A stretch of DNA of 64,000 nt. Origin: Gemmatimonadota bacterium (GTDB lineage: Bacteria; Gemmatimonadota; Gemmatimonadetes; Gemmatimonadales; GWC2-71-9). The first letter of the stretch is position 1. The number at the start of each line of letters is the position of its first letter. The stretch covers positions 99,079-163,078 of the forward strand of contig SHZU01000003.1 of the NCBI GenBank assembly GCA_009692115.1, in the 5' to 3' direction. This document shows, one piece after another, positions 19,539 to 27,863 of the stretch. The position numbers and the translations under genes were made by a program. The notes under the pieces are model-generated. The model ran no database searches, was not told the DNA's origin, and saw nothing but the letters and a program-made list of their open reading frames with translations.

Positions 19539-20659
19539 CTTTCGTATTGCTCGAGGATGGCACCTGGTACGCCGGCACCGCTCGGGACGACCAAAGACCT
19601 GGCTTCGGTGAAGTGGTGTTTACCACCAACCTCACCGGGTACCAGGAGACCTTCACTGACCCGAGTTACATCGGTCAGATCGTCGTGATGACGGCCCCGA
19701 TGATCGGCAACTACGGGGTGAATGACGGCGACATGGAATCCGGGCGCCCGCAGGTGGCGGGTGTGGTCGTCCGGGAAATGGCCCGGAGTTACTCGAACTG
19801 GCAGGCCACCGGCGGCCTTGATCAATGGCTGGCCGCGGCGGGCATCCCGGTCATTGAAGGGGTCGATACCAGGCGGTTGACGCGGCACATCCGAGAGCGG
19901 GGAGCGATGCGGGGCGTCATCGCGGTCGGCGCCGAGCCGAGCCCCGAACTCATCGCGGCACTCGCCGCGTCGCCGACGATGGTTGGCTTGGACCTGGCTT
20001 CGACCGCCGGGACCCGGGAAGTCTACGGTGAAGGTGGAGGCGGCAAGGGACCCCACGTCGTGGCCATCGACTTCGGTATGAAGCGGAACATCGTTCGGAT
20101 GCTGTCCGCGGCCGGCTGCCGGGTTACAGTAGTGCCCTCGGACACCCCGGCCGAGGCCATCCTGGCCCGGAATCCCGATGGGCTGTTCCTCTCGAACGGC
20201 CCCGGCGACCCGGGGGCATTGGGCTCCGCCATCAAAACCATTCGGGAGTTGGCCGACACCGGCCTTCCCACTTTCGGGATTTGTCTAGGACATCAGTTGT
20301 TGGGCTCTGCTTTCGGCGGCCGGACGGTCAAGCTCCCGTATGGCCATCGGGGCGGTAACCACCCAGTCAAGGATCTCAAGGGCGGCCGGGTCCTCATTAC
20401 GTCCCAGAACCATGGCTTTGCCGTCGAGGGCACCGCCGAAGGGGTCCCCGGAGCGCCCGACCTCGAGGTTACCCACCTCAATCTGAACGATGGGACGGTC
20501 GAGGGCGTGCGCCATCGGCACCTCCCGGTTTTTGCGGTCCAGTACCACCCCGAGGCCGCCCCGGGGCCCCATGATGCTTTCCCGCACTTCGGCGAGTTCC
20601 TTGACTTGATGGCCTCCCGGCCGTTGCAGGGACGCAACCCCTTGACACACAACAGTTAA
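19523..20659 (+). CDS. carA: Carbamoyl-phosphate synthase small subunit
   Basis: A 378-aa glutamine amidotransferase subunit that supplies ammonia to CarB for arginine and pyrimidine synthesis. The N-terminal domain has [24 protein letters not shown] and TDPSY; the amidotransferase domain has the nucleophile in [10 protein letters not shown] (Cys at about residue 253) and the His in YHPEAAPGP. carB is not in this window. The start codon lies in the loop of a GC-rich hairpin. Confidence 0.96.
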   Translation: MTERPAFVLLEDGTWYAGTARDDQRPGFGEVVFTTNLTGYQETFTDPSYIGQIVVMTAPMIGNYGVNDGDMESGRPQVAGVVVREMARSYSNWQATGGLDQWLAAAGIPVIEGVDTRRLTRHIRERGAMRGVIAVGAEPSPELIAALAASPTMVGLDLASTAGTREVYGEGGGGKGPHVVAIDFGMKRNIVRMLSAAGCRVTVVPSDTPAEAILARNPDGLFLSNGPGDPGALGSAIKTIRELADTGLPTFGICLGHQLLGSAFGGRTVKLPYGHRGGNHPVKDLKGGRVLITSQNHGFAVEGTAEGVPGAPDLEVTHLNLNDGTVEGVRHRHLPVFAVQYHPEAAPGPHDAFPHFGEFLDLMASRPLQGRNPLTHNS

Positions 20660-20723
20660 GCCCCTACTATCGGATCGCAAGAAGCCGCCCGAAGGTGGGG
20701 GGCATGACCCTTGAGGGGGGAGA

Positions 20724-21071
20724 ATGACGAAGGCCGATCTGGTTGAGCAGGTGACCGCCGCCATGGCTCGAACGGCGGGCCCGCTGATCTCGAAGAAAGA
20801 TTGCGCGCGCGTCGTTGATGCCTTTCTTGACGCCATTAAACTGGCGCTTCGAGATCAGCACAACATTGAAGTGCGCGGATTCGGCACCTTCAAGATCCGA
20901 CGCCGGAAGACCCGCATGGCGCGGAATCCGCGCACCGGTGATCCCGTCGAAGTGGCCGCCCGGCCGGTGCCGGTGTTCAAGCCTAGTAAGGAGTTACGAG
21001 CTTTGGTCGCCGAGGAGCATGACGGCGGACCGTTGCCGCCGTCGCATGACGACGACGATGATAACAATTAG
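20724..21071 (+). CDS. hup: HU-family DNA-binding protein with acidic tail
   Basis: A 115-aa nucleoid protein. The HU core (about residues 1-90) shows MTKADLVEQV, the helical dimer region, RGFGTFKIRRRKTRMARNPRTG (arm) and VPVFKPSKELR. About 25 extra C-terminal residues end in an Asp/Asn run, unlike standard 90-aa HU. GGGGGGAGA before the ATG is a strong ribosome-binding site, and a rho-independent terminator follows, so it is probably a single-gene unit. Confidence 0.93.
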   Translation: MTKADLVEQVTAAMARTAGPLISKKDCARVVDAFLDAIKLALRDQHNIEVRGFGTFKIRRRKTRMARNPRTGDPVEVAARPVPVFKPSKELRALVAEEHDGGPLPPSHDDDDDNN

Positions 21072-21099
21072 CGAGTAACGCACCACTGTCGTCTCCAAG

Positions 21100-21125
21100 G
21101 CGAGCCTCGGGCGGCTCGCTTTTTT
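21100..21125 (+). terminator. Rho-independent terminator after the HU gene
   Basis: GCGAGCC (21100-21106) and GGCTCGC (21113-21119) form a 7-bp stem with a 6-base loop, followed directly by a run of six T. It is the clearest intrinsic terminator in the window. Confidence 0.88.
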
Positions 21126-21146
21126 GTTCCTTGCCCGTTTCGGATC

Positions 21147-21410
21147 ATGTACCCATTATCCGTCATGGCCTCAGTCCAAGTCCTGCTCTTCGCCCGCTAT
21201 GCCGAGTTGCTCGGGAGTTCGCGCCTGCCTGTTTCGCTCGATCACGCCGCGACGGTTGGCGATCTGGTGGCGGTTCTCAGAACATTGCCCGGAGGTAACT
21301 CGTTGCCGGAGCGTCCGTTCGTCACCGTCAACCTGACTCAGGCCGGATTCGAACACCGACTGGCGGCCACTGACGAGGTGGCCCTGCTTCCTCCAATGGC
21401 CGGCGGCTGA
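21147..21410 (+). CDS. moaD: Molybdopterin synthase small subunit, MoaD/ThiS family
   Basis: An 87-aa ubiquitin-fold protein ending in the required Gly-Gly, which becomes a thiocarboxylate that donates sulfur to precursor Z. Core motifs are VQVLLFARYAELLG, the central VTVN strand and DEVALLPPMAGG. A second ATG at 21165 could be the true start. It is followed without a gap by moaE, its enzyme partner. Confidence 0.92.
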   Translation: MYPLSVMASVQVLLFARYAELLGSSRLPVSLDHAATVGDLVAVLRTLPGGNSLPERPFVTVNLTQAGFEHRLAATDEVALLPPMAGG

Positions 21411-21842
21411 GTGTCACATTTAGAGATGGCCCCGTTGGACGTGGCAGGTCTGATGGCCTCGGTCGGCGCCGCTGATCGGGGTGGCGTCGCCAGCTTTGTC
21501 GGGTTGGTGCGCGATCACCATGGCGGCCGCGCGGTGGTCGAATTGGAATACACGGCTTACGAAGCCATGGCGGATGCCGCGCTGGCGGCGATCGTGGCCG
21601 AAGCCGAAGGCCGGTGGCCGGTGGCCGTCGCGGTCCGCCATCGTCTGGGCGTCCTCGCGATTGGGGATGCCGCCGTCGTCGTTGCGGTCGGCGGGGCCCA
21701 CCGTGACGAGACCTTCGCCGCCTGCCGGTATGTCATCGAAGAACTGAAGCGCCGGGTTCCGATTTGGAAACGAGAGCGCTATCTCGATGGGACCGAGGCC
21801 TGGGTGGACCCGACAGTGCCCGGCGGGATCGTGTCGGCATGA
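21411..21842 (+). CDS. moaE: Molybdopterin synthase large subunit MoaE
   Basis: A 143-aa catalytic subunit of molybdopterin synthase. Family signatures are GGVASFVGLVRDHH, LEYTAYEAMA, HRLGVLAIGDAAVVVAV, HR-ETFAACRYVIEELKRRVPIWKRE, the last holding the two active-site lysines. GTG start directly after the moaD stop; the stop overlaps the moaA ATG. Confidence 0.94.
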   Translation: MSHLEMAPLDVAGLMASVGAADRGGVASFVGLVRDHHGGRAVVELEYTAYEAMADAALAAIVAEAEGRWPVAVAVRHRLGVLAIGDAAVVVAVGGAHRDETFAACRYVIEELKRRVPIWKRERYLDGTEAWVDPTVPGGIVSA

Positions 21843-22861
21843 CGGCGGTTCTTGACCGGTTCGCCCGGCCGTTAGGCAGCCTTCGGCTGTCGGTCACCGA
21901 CCGCTGCAACATGCGGTGCGGCTACTGCATGCCGAACGCCGACTATGTCTGGCTCCCCCGTAGTTCGATCCTTTCCTTCGAGGAACTCGATCGGCTGGCC
22001 GGCATCTTCGCGTCCCTCGGCGCCGGGAAGGTGCGGCTGACCGGCGGGGAACCGTTGCTTCGGCATGACCTCCCGGCGCTGGTTCGCTTGGTGGCCGCCC
22101 GATCGGCCATCGGCGAGGTGACGCTCACCACGAACGGCATTCTCCTCGCCGATCAAGCCAAGGCGCTTCGGCAGGCGGGACTCGGCCGCGTCACCATCAG
22201 CCTCGACACCCTGAGCCCCGCCCGTCTCAAAGCCTTTGCCAAAACCGACCGGCATGGGGCGATTCTCGCCGGCCTCGACAGCGCCCGGCGGCATTTCCCG
22301 TCCGTCAAGCTCAATTCGGTCATCATCCGCGGGTATAACGAGGATGAAGTCGTCGGGCTGCTCGAGTTTTCGATCGAACGCGGCATCGAGCTTCGGTACA
22401 TCGAATACATGGACGTCGGCGGCGCCACGGGGTGGGACCGCGACCAAGTGGTGAGCCGCGCGGAGATTCTGGACCTCGTGGCGAAACACTTCGGTCCGCC
22501 CATTCCAATCGATGGCCGTGGTCAGGCTCCGGCCGAAACCTTTGAATTGCCGGGCGGACACCGGTTCGGCGTCATTGCCTCGACGACGGCCCCGTTCTGC
22601 GGGAGTTGCGACCGGAGCCGGGTAACCGCGGACGGCACCTGGTACCTTTGTCTCTACGCCGATCGAGGCGTCGATCTCCGCCAACCGCTTCGCGACGGGG
22701 CCACCGATGCGGACCTCGCGGCGCTCGTGTCGGCGACCTGGGCGGCGCGAACCGATCGCGGGGCCGAACAGCGCGTGGCGTTGGCAGGACGTGGCGTGCT
22801 CCACGCCATCGAAGGCCTTCGGGCCGATCCTCGCCGAGAGATGCACACCCGCGGAGGGTGA
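21839..22861 (+). CDS. moaA: GTP 3',8-cyclase MoaA
   Basis: A 340-aa radical-SAM enzyme catalysing the first step of molybdenum cofactor synthesis. The N-terminal cluster motif is CNMRCGYC (C-x3-C-x2-C), and the C-terminal second cluster is FCGSCDRSRVTADGTW followed by a third Cys in YLCLYA. The protein ends in Gly-Gly, needed for activity. The ATG at 21839 overlaps the moaE stop. moaC and moeA are not in this window. Confidence 0.95.
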   Translation: MTAVLDRFARPLGSLRLSVTDRCNMRCGYCMPNADYVWLPRSSILSFEELDRLAGIFASLGAGKVRLTGGEPLLRHDLPALVRLVAARSAIGEVTLTTNGILLADQAKALRQAGLGRVTISLDTLSPARLKAFAKTDRHGAILAGLDSARRHFPSVKLNSVIIRGYNEDEVVGLLEFSIERGIELRYIEYMDVGGATGWDRDQVVSRAEILDLVAKHFGPPIPIDGRGQAPAETFELPGGHRFGVIASTTAPFCGSCDRSRVTADGTWYLCLYADRGVDLRQPLRDGATDADLAALVSATWAARTDRGAEQRVALAGRGVLHAIEGLRADPRREMHTRGG

Positions 22862-22869
22862 CCGATCGC

Positions 22870-23343
22870 ATGGCCTTACATATCGCCTTGATCCAACCGG
22901 AGATTCCGCCAAACACCGGCAATATCGCTCGGCTCTGTGCCGCCACCGATACCAGTCTTCATTTGATTGAGCCGCTCGGCTTCTCGATTGAAGACGCCGA
23001 CCTGAAGCGCGCCGGGCTCGACTATTGGGAGCACGTCGACCTCTGGCGCCATCGCAACTGGTTCGCCTTTCGCGACGCGATGGCCCGGAGTCGTTGTCTC
23101 TACTTTTCAGCCAACGCGGACCGCCCCTATTGGGAGGCCCCGTACCGGCCCAATAGCTGTCTCGTCTTCGGGAACGAGACGGAGGGGATGCCGGCCCGGA
23201 TTCTGGAGAAGCATCCGGACGAGTGCTTTACCATTCCGATGTCCTCGGGCCACGTCCGAAGTCTCAACCTCGCCACGGCCGCCGGCATCGTCCTCTATGA
23301 GGCGATCCGAACCATGACCACCCTGCCGGTCAGGTCCGCCTAA
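22870..23343 (+). CDS. trmL: tRNA (cytidine(34)-2'-O)-methyltransferase TrmL
   Basis: A 157-aa SPOUT-class methyltransferase acting on the wobble base of tRNA-Leu. The family motifs are ALIQPEIPPNTGNIARLCAA, LVFGNETEGMP and the trefoil-knot region PMSSGHVRSLNLATAAGIVLYE. The ATG at 22870 was preferred over an in-frame GTG at 22858 that overlaps the moaA stop. Length matches the family. Confidence 0.94.
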   Translation: MALHIALIQPEIPPNTGNIARLCAATDTSLHLIEPLGFSIEDADLKRAGLDYWEHVDLWRHRNWFAFRDAMARSRCLYFSANADRPYWEAPYRPNSCLVFGNETEGMPARILEKHPDECFTIPMSSGHVRSLNLATAAGIVLYEAIRTMTTLPVRSA

Positions 23344-23547
23344 CCCACCACCGCGTCAGTCGGTGGGCTCGATCTCCCGGAGTTCGATCCGCCCGAATCG
23401 AAGATCCGGGCAGCTCCGGTCGATCTACCTGGAAGCCAAGCGCCGTCAGGGATCGGACTTCGTTGTCGGTCGGTTCGTCGACTCAATGATCTCGCTTGGG
23501 TCGGTACCGATTGCTAACTACCGCAGCGTGGTCTTGGGCCCGAAACC
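23344..23547 (+). pseudogene. Unrecognised gene remnant after trmL
   Basis: This stretch has an open + frame up to TAA 23549-23551 whose last part reads like real protein (YLEAKRRQGSDF, then FVDSMISLGSVPIANY), faintly like the C-terminal end of DUF885 proteins, but it lacks an upstream gene body. A 6-bp stem (23344-23349 with 23362-23367) may terminate trmL. I read it as a probable 3' remnant of a lost gene; the family is uncertain. Confidence 0.3.
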
Positions 23548-24783
23548 CTAACGGCACCCGTGGCCGTGATCGGCCGGCGTGCTCAGTCCATACCGGCCCA
23601 TAGATCGGTGGTCGGCCCAGGAAACCTTGAGCCCGATACTCAGCGAGGTGAAGGTGGTCTTGCCGTAGGTGGCGGCGACATCGAATACGGTGCCGGCCGT
23701 TGACCGAACCCCGCCGGCCGTGACCTCGCCGAACGTGACGACGCAGCCTTTCGAGAGGAAGCGGCCCACCGGGACGGTGGCGCCGATCGTGTGCGAGGTC
23801 CAACGAGACATGCCCAGAATGCTGTTTTCGAGGTGGGGGCGGGCGGATCGGAACGGCGAGATCCGTTCTTCCTCCGGCCGGTCGGTCGTCTCGAAGCGAT
23901 ACTGGATCTGGAGGCCCGTCGTCCGCCAGGCTACCTCCGTAAGCCACGTGTCGTAGACGAAGAACCCGTCGAGCTCCGAGGTTCGAGCCCATTCGCCGAA
24001 AACAGCCAGCGCGGGTCCGGCCGGCCGGACGGTCAGGCCGAGGTGGCGTTTGGCCTGATTGGCTCCGGCGCCCGGCCGGTGCTCGGGGGAGCTGACGCCG
24101 GCCAACGAGGCCGCCACCTCGGCAACATCCCGATGCCGGATCGTGGCGCGAAGGGACCACGAATCGCCGAATCGGCCTCGGATCCGGGGCCATTGGCCGG
24201 GCCGCTCCGGTTCGTCTCCGTTGAAGACTGACCCCTCGATCAGGGCCGGACCGACTCCCAACTGGATTCCGGCAACGGCCCGCTCGAGGATTTGCGCCAA
24301 GTGGTGGTTGGTTGGATAGCGCGCAAAGGGTCGGGTCATCGGGTCGGCGGAACCAAAGGGAACGAATCCCTTGCCGGCAAAACCACCGACCCGGCATTGG
24401 AGTCGACGGCCGCACGGCAGGCGGGACGCTCCTTCGAGGATGATTTCGTGCCAATAGGTGTGGGGGTGGCGGCGGTCGACGAATCCTTCACCCCAGGCGC
24501 CCGGCGTCAGCTCCCCGTTCGGGATGGTGAGTCCTTCCAGGTTGACCGTGGCTCGGGCACCGAACCCCCGACCCAGGCGGACGGTTGCGGCGATCATCGG
24601 CTGGACCAGTTGGAACGCGGATCCGATCCGGGCTTCGGCAGTTGGATTAACCCGGTGGACCAGGCCGATGGCCTGGGCCGCCACGGTCACCCGAGTCTGG
24701 GCCCGCCCGTCCGTGGCCCCGGGCCATGCCAAGCCTGCCCCAAGGAGCCCGATCGCGGTCACCGCCCGAATCATAGACTTCAT
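23548..24783 (-). CDS. Predicted outer-membrane beta-barrel protein
   Basis: A 411-aa protein on the minus strand. The ATG at 24781-24783 gives a signal peptide (MKSMIRAVTAIGLLGAGLAW, cleavage near GRAQT). The body has alternating strands typical of porin-like barrels and the motif FVDRRHPHTYWHEI, a DRRHPH signature that recurs in outer-membrane proteins near metal-resistance genes. I do not recognise a specific family. A longer open frame upstream of this ATG shows no signal peptide. It is isolated, with gene remnants on both sides. Confidence 0.65.
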   Translation of the reverse strand: MKSMIRAVTAIGLLGAGLAWPGATDGRAQTRVTVAAQAIGLVHRVNPTAEARIGSAFQLVQPMIAATVRLGRGFGARATVNLEGLTIPNGELTPGAWGEGFVDRRHPHTYWHEIILEGASRLPCGRRLQCRVGGFAGKGFVPFGSADPMTRPFARYPTNHHLAQILERAVAGIQLGVGPALIEGSVFNGDEPERPGQWPRIRGRFGDSWSLRATIRHRDVAEVAASLAGVSSPEHRPGAGANQAKRHLGLTVRPAGPALAVFGEWARTSELDGFFVYDTWLTEVAWRTTGLQIQYRFETTDRPEEERISPFRSARPHLENSILGMSRWTSHTIGATVPVGRFLSKGCVVTFGEVTAGGVRSTAGTVFDVAATYGKTTFTSLSIGLKVSWADHRSMGRYGLSTPADHGHGCR

Positions 24784-25069
24784 GTTAGCGGGGACAGTAC
24801 ATTTTTCACCATCTCTGACGATTGCCTGGTTCAACCCGGCTCGGCTGACCTTTCCGATCCGGGCCACCAATCTGTTCTCGATCGAGTTCTTCGCCTACAC
24901 GTCGATCCTCGAGTGGGGGGAGGAAGAAGCTCCGGATTCCACTCGAAGACGATGCGGTCGTGACCGGCCGGGGGGTGGAGTGGCTCTACCCGGTGAACCA
25001 GCGGATCCTGGTGATCAAGTGAGGGGCGACCGGGTTATCCTTGGCTGTCGACAAGGATAGGCATTCGGA
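24784..25069. other. Intergenic region with possible coding debris
   Basis: This 286-bp gap upstream of era has two short protein-like stretches in different + frames: about 24830-24920 (including FPIRATNLFSIEFFAYTSILEWG) and about 24925-25022 (RIPLEDDAVVTGRG, then WLYPVNQRILVIK, ending at TGA 25020-25022). They could be one frameshifted gene end. I recognise no family. The promoter of the minus-strand barrel gene must also lie here. Confidence 0.3.
25036..25059 (+). repeat. Perfect inverted repeat before era
   Basis: TATCCTTG (25036-25043) and CAAGGATA (25052-25059) are perfect complements around an 8-base loop, ending 10 bases before the era ATG. The right arm contains the AAGGA that would serve as ribosome-binding site, so the hairpin could hide it; a protein operator is the other possibility. 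Confidence 0.5.
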
Positions 25070-25942
25070 ATGGCCCAAGGCCCCAAACTAATGACGAGAT
25101 GCGGTCGAATTGCGATCGCCGGCCGGCCCAACGTCGGCAAGTCGTCGCTTCTGAACGCCCTGGTGGGCGACCGGCTGGCCATGGTGAGCCCGAAGGCCCA
25201 AGCCACCCGCGAACCCGTGATCGGCTTGCGCTCCGAAGGCGAGAATCAGTTCATCTTCGAGGATCTGCCGGGCCTCTTGGACCCGTCGTACTTGCTGCAG
25301 CGCCGAATGGTGGCGTTGGCGGTTGCCGCGATCGAGCGGGCTGACGTGATCCTGCACCTCCATCCCGCAGCCGAATTTCCCGCGCCTGATTTGGTGACCT
25401 TGCTGCCGAGTGGGGTCCGGCCAACCCATCCGGTCGTGGTGGCATACACCAAGGCCGATGTCGTTCCGCCGGCCAAGAGGGTGGCAGGGCAGTTGTATGT
25501 CTCGACCGAACCGGTGCAGGGACTCGACGTCCTCACCGCGATCCTCGCGCGGCATCTCCCGGAGCGGCCGTGGCAGTATCCAGGGGACGATCTCGGGACC
25601 CAGCCGGTCCGGTTCTTCGTCACGGAGTACCTCCGCGAAGCCGCCTTCCAGCACCTCGAAGACGAGGTCCCCTACTCGTTCGCTTCGGTGGTGGAGGAGT
25701 TCCGCGAAGCCGCCGACCCCATATACATTCGGACGACGCTTTTCGTCGAACGCGAGTCCCAAAAACGGATCTTGATCGGGGCTGGGGGCCGCACGATCAA
25801 ATCCATTGGCCAGCATGCGAGGCTCCGGCTCGAACAACTGCTGGGCGGGCGGGTGTTTCTCGAGACCTGGGTCAAGGTGGTGCCGCATTGGCGTCAGTCG
25901 AGCGAGGTGCTCGCCCGTTTGGGATTTCCAGAACATTCATGA
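25070..25942 (+). CDS. era: GTPase Era
   Basis: A 290-aa GTP-binding protein that binds 16S rRNA and assists 30S assembly. G1 is GRPNVGKSS, the switch I region KAQATRE holds the G2 Thr, G3 is EDLPG instead of the usual DTPG and G4 is TKAD instead of NKxD. The C-terminal KH domain ([26 protein letters not shown]) is intact. An ATG at 25091 is an alternative start. The variant G3 and G4 loops may alter nucleotide affinity. Confidence 0.9.
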   Translation: MAQGPKLMTRCGRIAIAGRPNVGKSSLLNALVGDRLAMVSPKAQATREPVIGLRSEGENQFIFEDLPGLLDPSYLLQRRMVALAVAAIERADVILHLHPAAEFPAPDLVTLLPSGVRPTHPVVVAYTKADVVPPAKRVAGQLYVSTEPVQGLDVLTAILARHLPERPWQYPGDDLGTQPVRFFVTEYLREAAFQHLEDEVPYSFASVVEEFREAADPIYIRTTLFVERESQKRILIGAGGRTIKSIGQHARLRLEQLLGGRVFLETWVKVVPHWRQSSEVLARLGFPEHS

Positions 25943-25955
25943 TGGAGACCGCTTG

Positions 25956-26123
25956 ATGAGCCTCGCGCCGGAATTGCTGGAAATCTTGGTGTGTCCGAAG
26001 TGCAAAGGGGACCTGGAGCACCGGCCGGACGAGCAGGTGCTGATTTGTCGCGCCTGCCGGCTGGTCTACCCAATCGAAGACGATATTCCCGTGATGCTGA
26101 TCGACGAGGCCCGCCCGCTGTGA
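25956..26123 (+). CDS. Trm112/UPF0434-family zinc-ribbon protein
   Basis: A 55-aa protein with Cys13, Cys16, Cys31 and Cys34 forming a zinc ribbon (LVCPKC and ICRAC) and the conserved tail [17 protein letters not shown]. Bacterial members are often found near lpxK or kdsB; eukaryotic and archaeal Trm112 activates methyltransferases. Its TGA overlaps the GTG of the large Clp-N/antiporter gene (GTGA), implying coupled translation. Confidence 0.88.
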   Translation: MSLAPELLEILVCPKCKGDLEHRPDEQVLICRACRLVYPIEDDIPVMLIDEARPL

Positions 26124-27805
26124 CCGAAGGCTCCCTGCTCGAACGAACCGTGGCCACCGCCACGGACCTAGCCGCCAGTCATCGCCACAACTTCGTTGGC
26201 ACCGAGCACCTCCTGGCGGGGCTGTTGCAGGACTCCGATGGGTTTGCCGCCACGCTCATTGCGAAGACCGGCCTCGATCTTGGGGTGGTCCGGGCCGGTT
26301 TGATGGATGGCCTCCGACAGGCCTCCGAGTCGGAATCGGCGGCGCGACTGTCCGTCAGCCGGTTTGCCGAGCGGGCCCTCGAAATGGCCAAGGCCTCGGC
26401 GGCGGCCGACGGTCGGGCCGCAGTGGAAGAGCGGGACCTGCTCCAGGTCTTGATTGCCCAACCCAAGGGCCGAATGGCGCAGCTGCTCAAGGGCGATGGG
26501 ACGGCATTGCTGGCGCTTCGGGCGGCGCTCGGAACGCCGCCGCCCGCACCGGCGGCCCCGAGGCCCGAACGGAAGGCGCCGGACCGGCCCGAGCCCAAGC
26601 CAAAGCCGGCCGAGGCCAAGCCGGCCCGGCCTGCCCGGGAACCCAGGCCGCCGCGGGGGGGACCGGCCCCCTCTCAGCCGAGGCCGCCCCGGGGGGCTCC
26701 GGAGCCTGAGGAACGGGATCCTCGGCCGCTCCGGATTGCCAGGCCGGATCCGCCCAGGCGGTTTCGGTGGTCGCTCCTGTTGCTGCTCGCGGTGCCCGCG
26801 AGTGTCGGTCTCAGCATGATGAACGCGGCCCCCATCCTCGTCTTCGTGACGGCGTGCGTCGCGGTCTTGCCGCTGGCGGGCTTGATGGGTGAGGCCACTG
26901 AATCGTTGGCGGAACGGACCGGCCCGACGATTGGCGGGTTGCTCAACGCCACGTTCGGCAACGCCGCCGAATTGATTATCGCGATCGTAGCCCTCAAGGC
27001 CGGTCTGATCGAGCTGGTCAAGGCCTCGATTACCGGCAGCATTCTCGGGAACCTGTTGCTGATTCTCGGACTCTCGTTCATTGCTGCCGGCACCAAAACG
27101 CCGATCGTGAAGTTCAACCGGGCCAATGCCGGGATGAGCGCCGCGATGCTCGCCCTCGCGGTGATTGGCTTGGTCTTTCCGGCGCTGTTTCATGCCACGC
27201 ATGGGCCGCCGAACGCCACCGCTGAATTGTATTTGTCCGAGGCGGTGTCGGTCATCCTGATCGCCACGTACCTCTTGTCGCTCCTGTTCTCGCTCAAGAC
27301 CCATCGAGCCCTGTTCGGCGGCGGCGATCATCCGGCCATCGAGCCCAAGTGGCGGGTTGGGCCGGCGATTGGGATTCTGGCGCTGGCCACGGCCGGGATC
27401 GTGATCGAATCCGAGCTGCTGGTCCACTCGGTGCAGTCGGTGACGGCCACCTTCGGTCTGACCCAGACCTTCGTCGGGCTGGTCATCATCCCGATCATCG
27501 GGAACGCCGCGGAGCATGCCACGGCCATCGTGGTGGCCCGGAAGGGTCAGACCGACCTGGCCCTCCAGATCGCCCTTGGATCAAGCACACAAATCGCACT
27601 TTTGGTGGCACCGGTCCTGGTGTTTGTCGGGTTATTCCTGGGCACCGACATGAATTTGGTCTTCCCGGTGTTCGATGTCGCGGCGCTCGCAGTGTCGACC
27701 ATCGTGATTGCAATTATCACCTTGGACGGCGAGACCCATTGGTTCGAAGGGGCCCAATTGCTAGCGGTTTATGCCATGATGGCGGCCGCCGCTTTCTTCA
27801 TTTGA
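26120..27805 (+). CDS. Fusion of ClpC-type N domain and Ca2+/H+-type antiporter
   Basis: A 561-aa protein with two parts. Residues about 1-140 match a Clp N-terminal domain: repeat 1 has [11 protein letters not shown] (GTEH at 27-30), repeat 2 is degenerate ([10 protein letters not shown]). A Pro/Ala/Arg-rich linker runs to about 214. From about 217 to the end is a CaCA-superfamily antiporter of about 11 membrane segments, with the paired ion-binding repeats [16 protein letters not shown] (about 280) and [16 protein letters not shown] (about 460), as in ChaA/VCX1 proteins. Such antiporters export or store Ca2+ or Na+ against H+. The Clp N domain normally recruits substrates or adaptors to Clp ATPases and in ClpC binds phosphoarginine. 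The GTG start overlaps the Trm112-like stop. Confidence 0.88.
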   Translation: MTEGSLLERTVATATDLAASHRHNFVGTEHLLAGLLQDSDGFAATLIAKTGLDLGVVRAGLMDGLRQASESESAARLSVSRFAERALEMAKASAAADGRAAVEERDLLQVLIAQPKGRMAQLLKGDGTALLALRAALGTPPPAPAAPRPERKAPDRPEPKPKPAEAKPARPAREPRPPRGGPAPSQPRPPRGAPEPEERDPRPLRIARPDPPRRFRWSLLLLLAVPASVGLSMMNAAPILVFVTACVAVLPLAGLMGEATESLAERTGPTIGGLLNATFGNAAELIIAIVALKAGLIELVKASITGSILGNLLLILGLSFIAAGTKTPIVKFNRANAGMSAAMLALAVIGLVFPALFHATHGPPNATAELYLSEAVSVILIATYLLSLLFSLKTHRALFGGGDHPAIEPKWRVGPAIGILALATAGIVIESELLVHSVQSVTATFGLTQTFVGLVIIPIIGNAAEHATAIVVARKGQTDLALQIALGSSTQIALLVAPVLVFVGLFLGTDMNLVFPVFDVAALAVSTIVIAIITLDGETHWFEGAQLLAVYAMMAAAAFFI

Positions 27806-27863
27806 CTTGGGTGACTGGTGGTCCTAAGTTACTAAGCCATAACCTTTTACGAAAGAGACCCGG

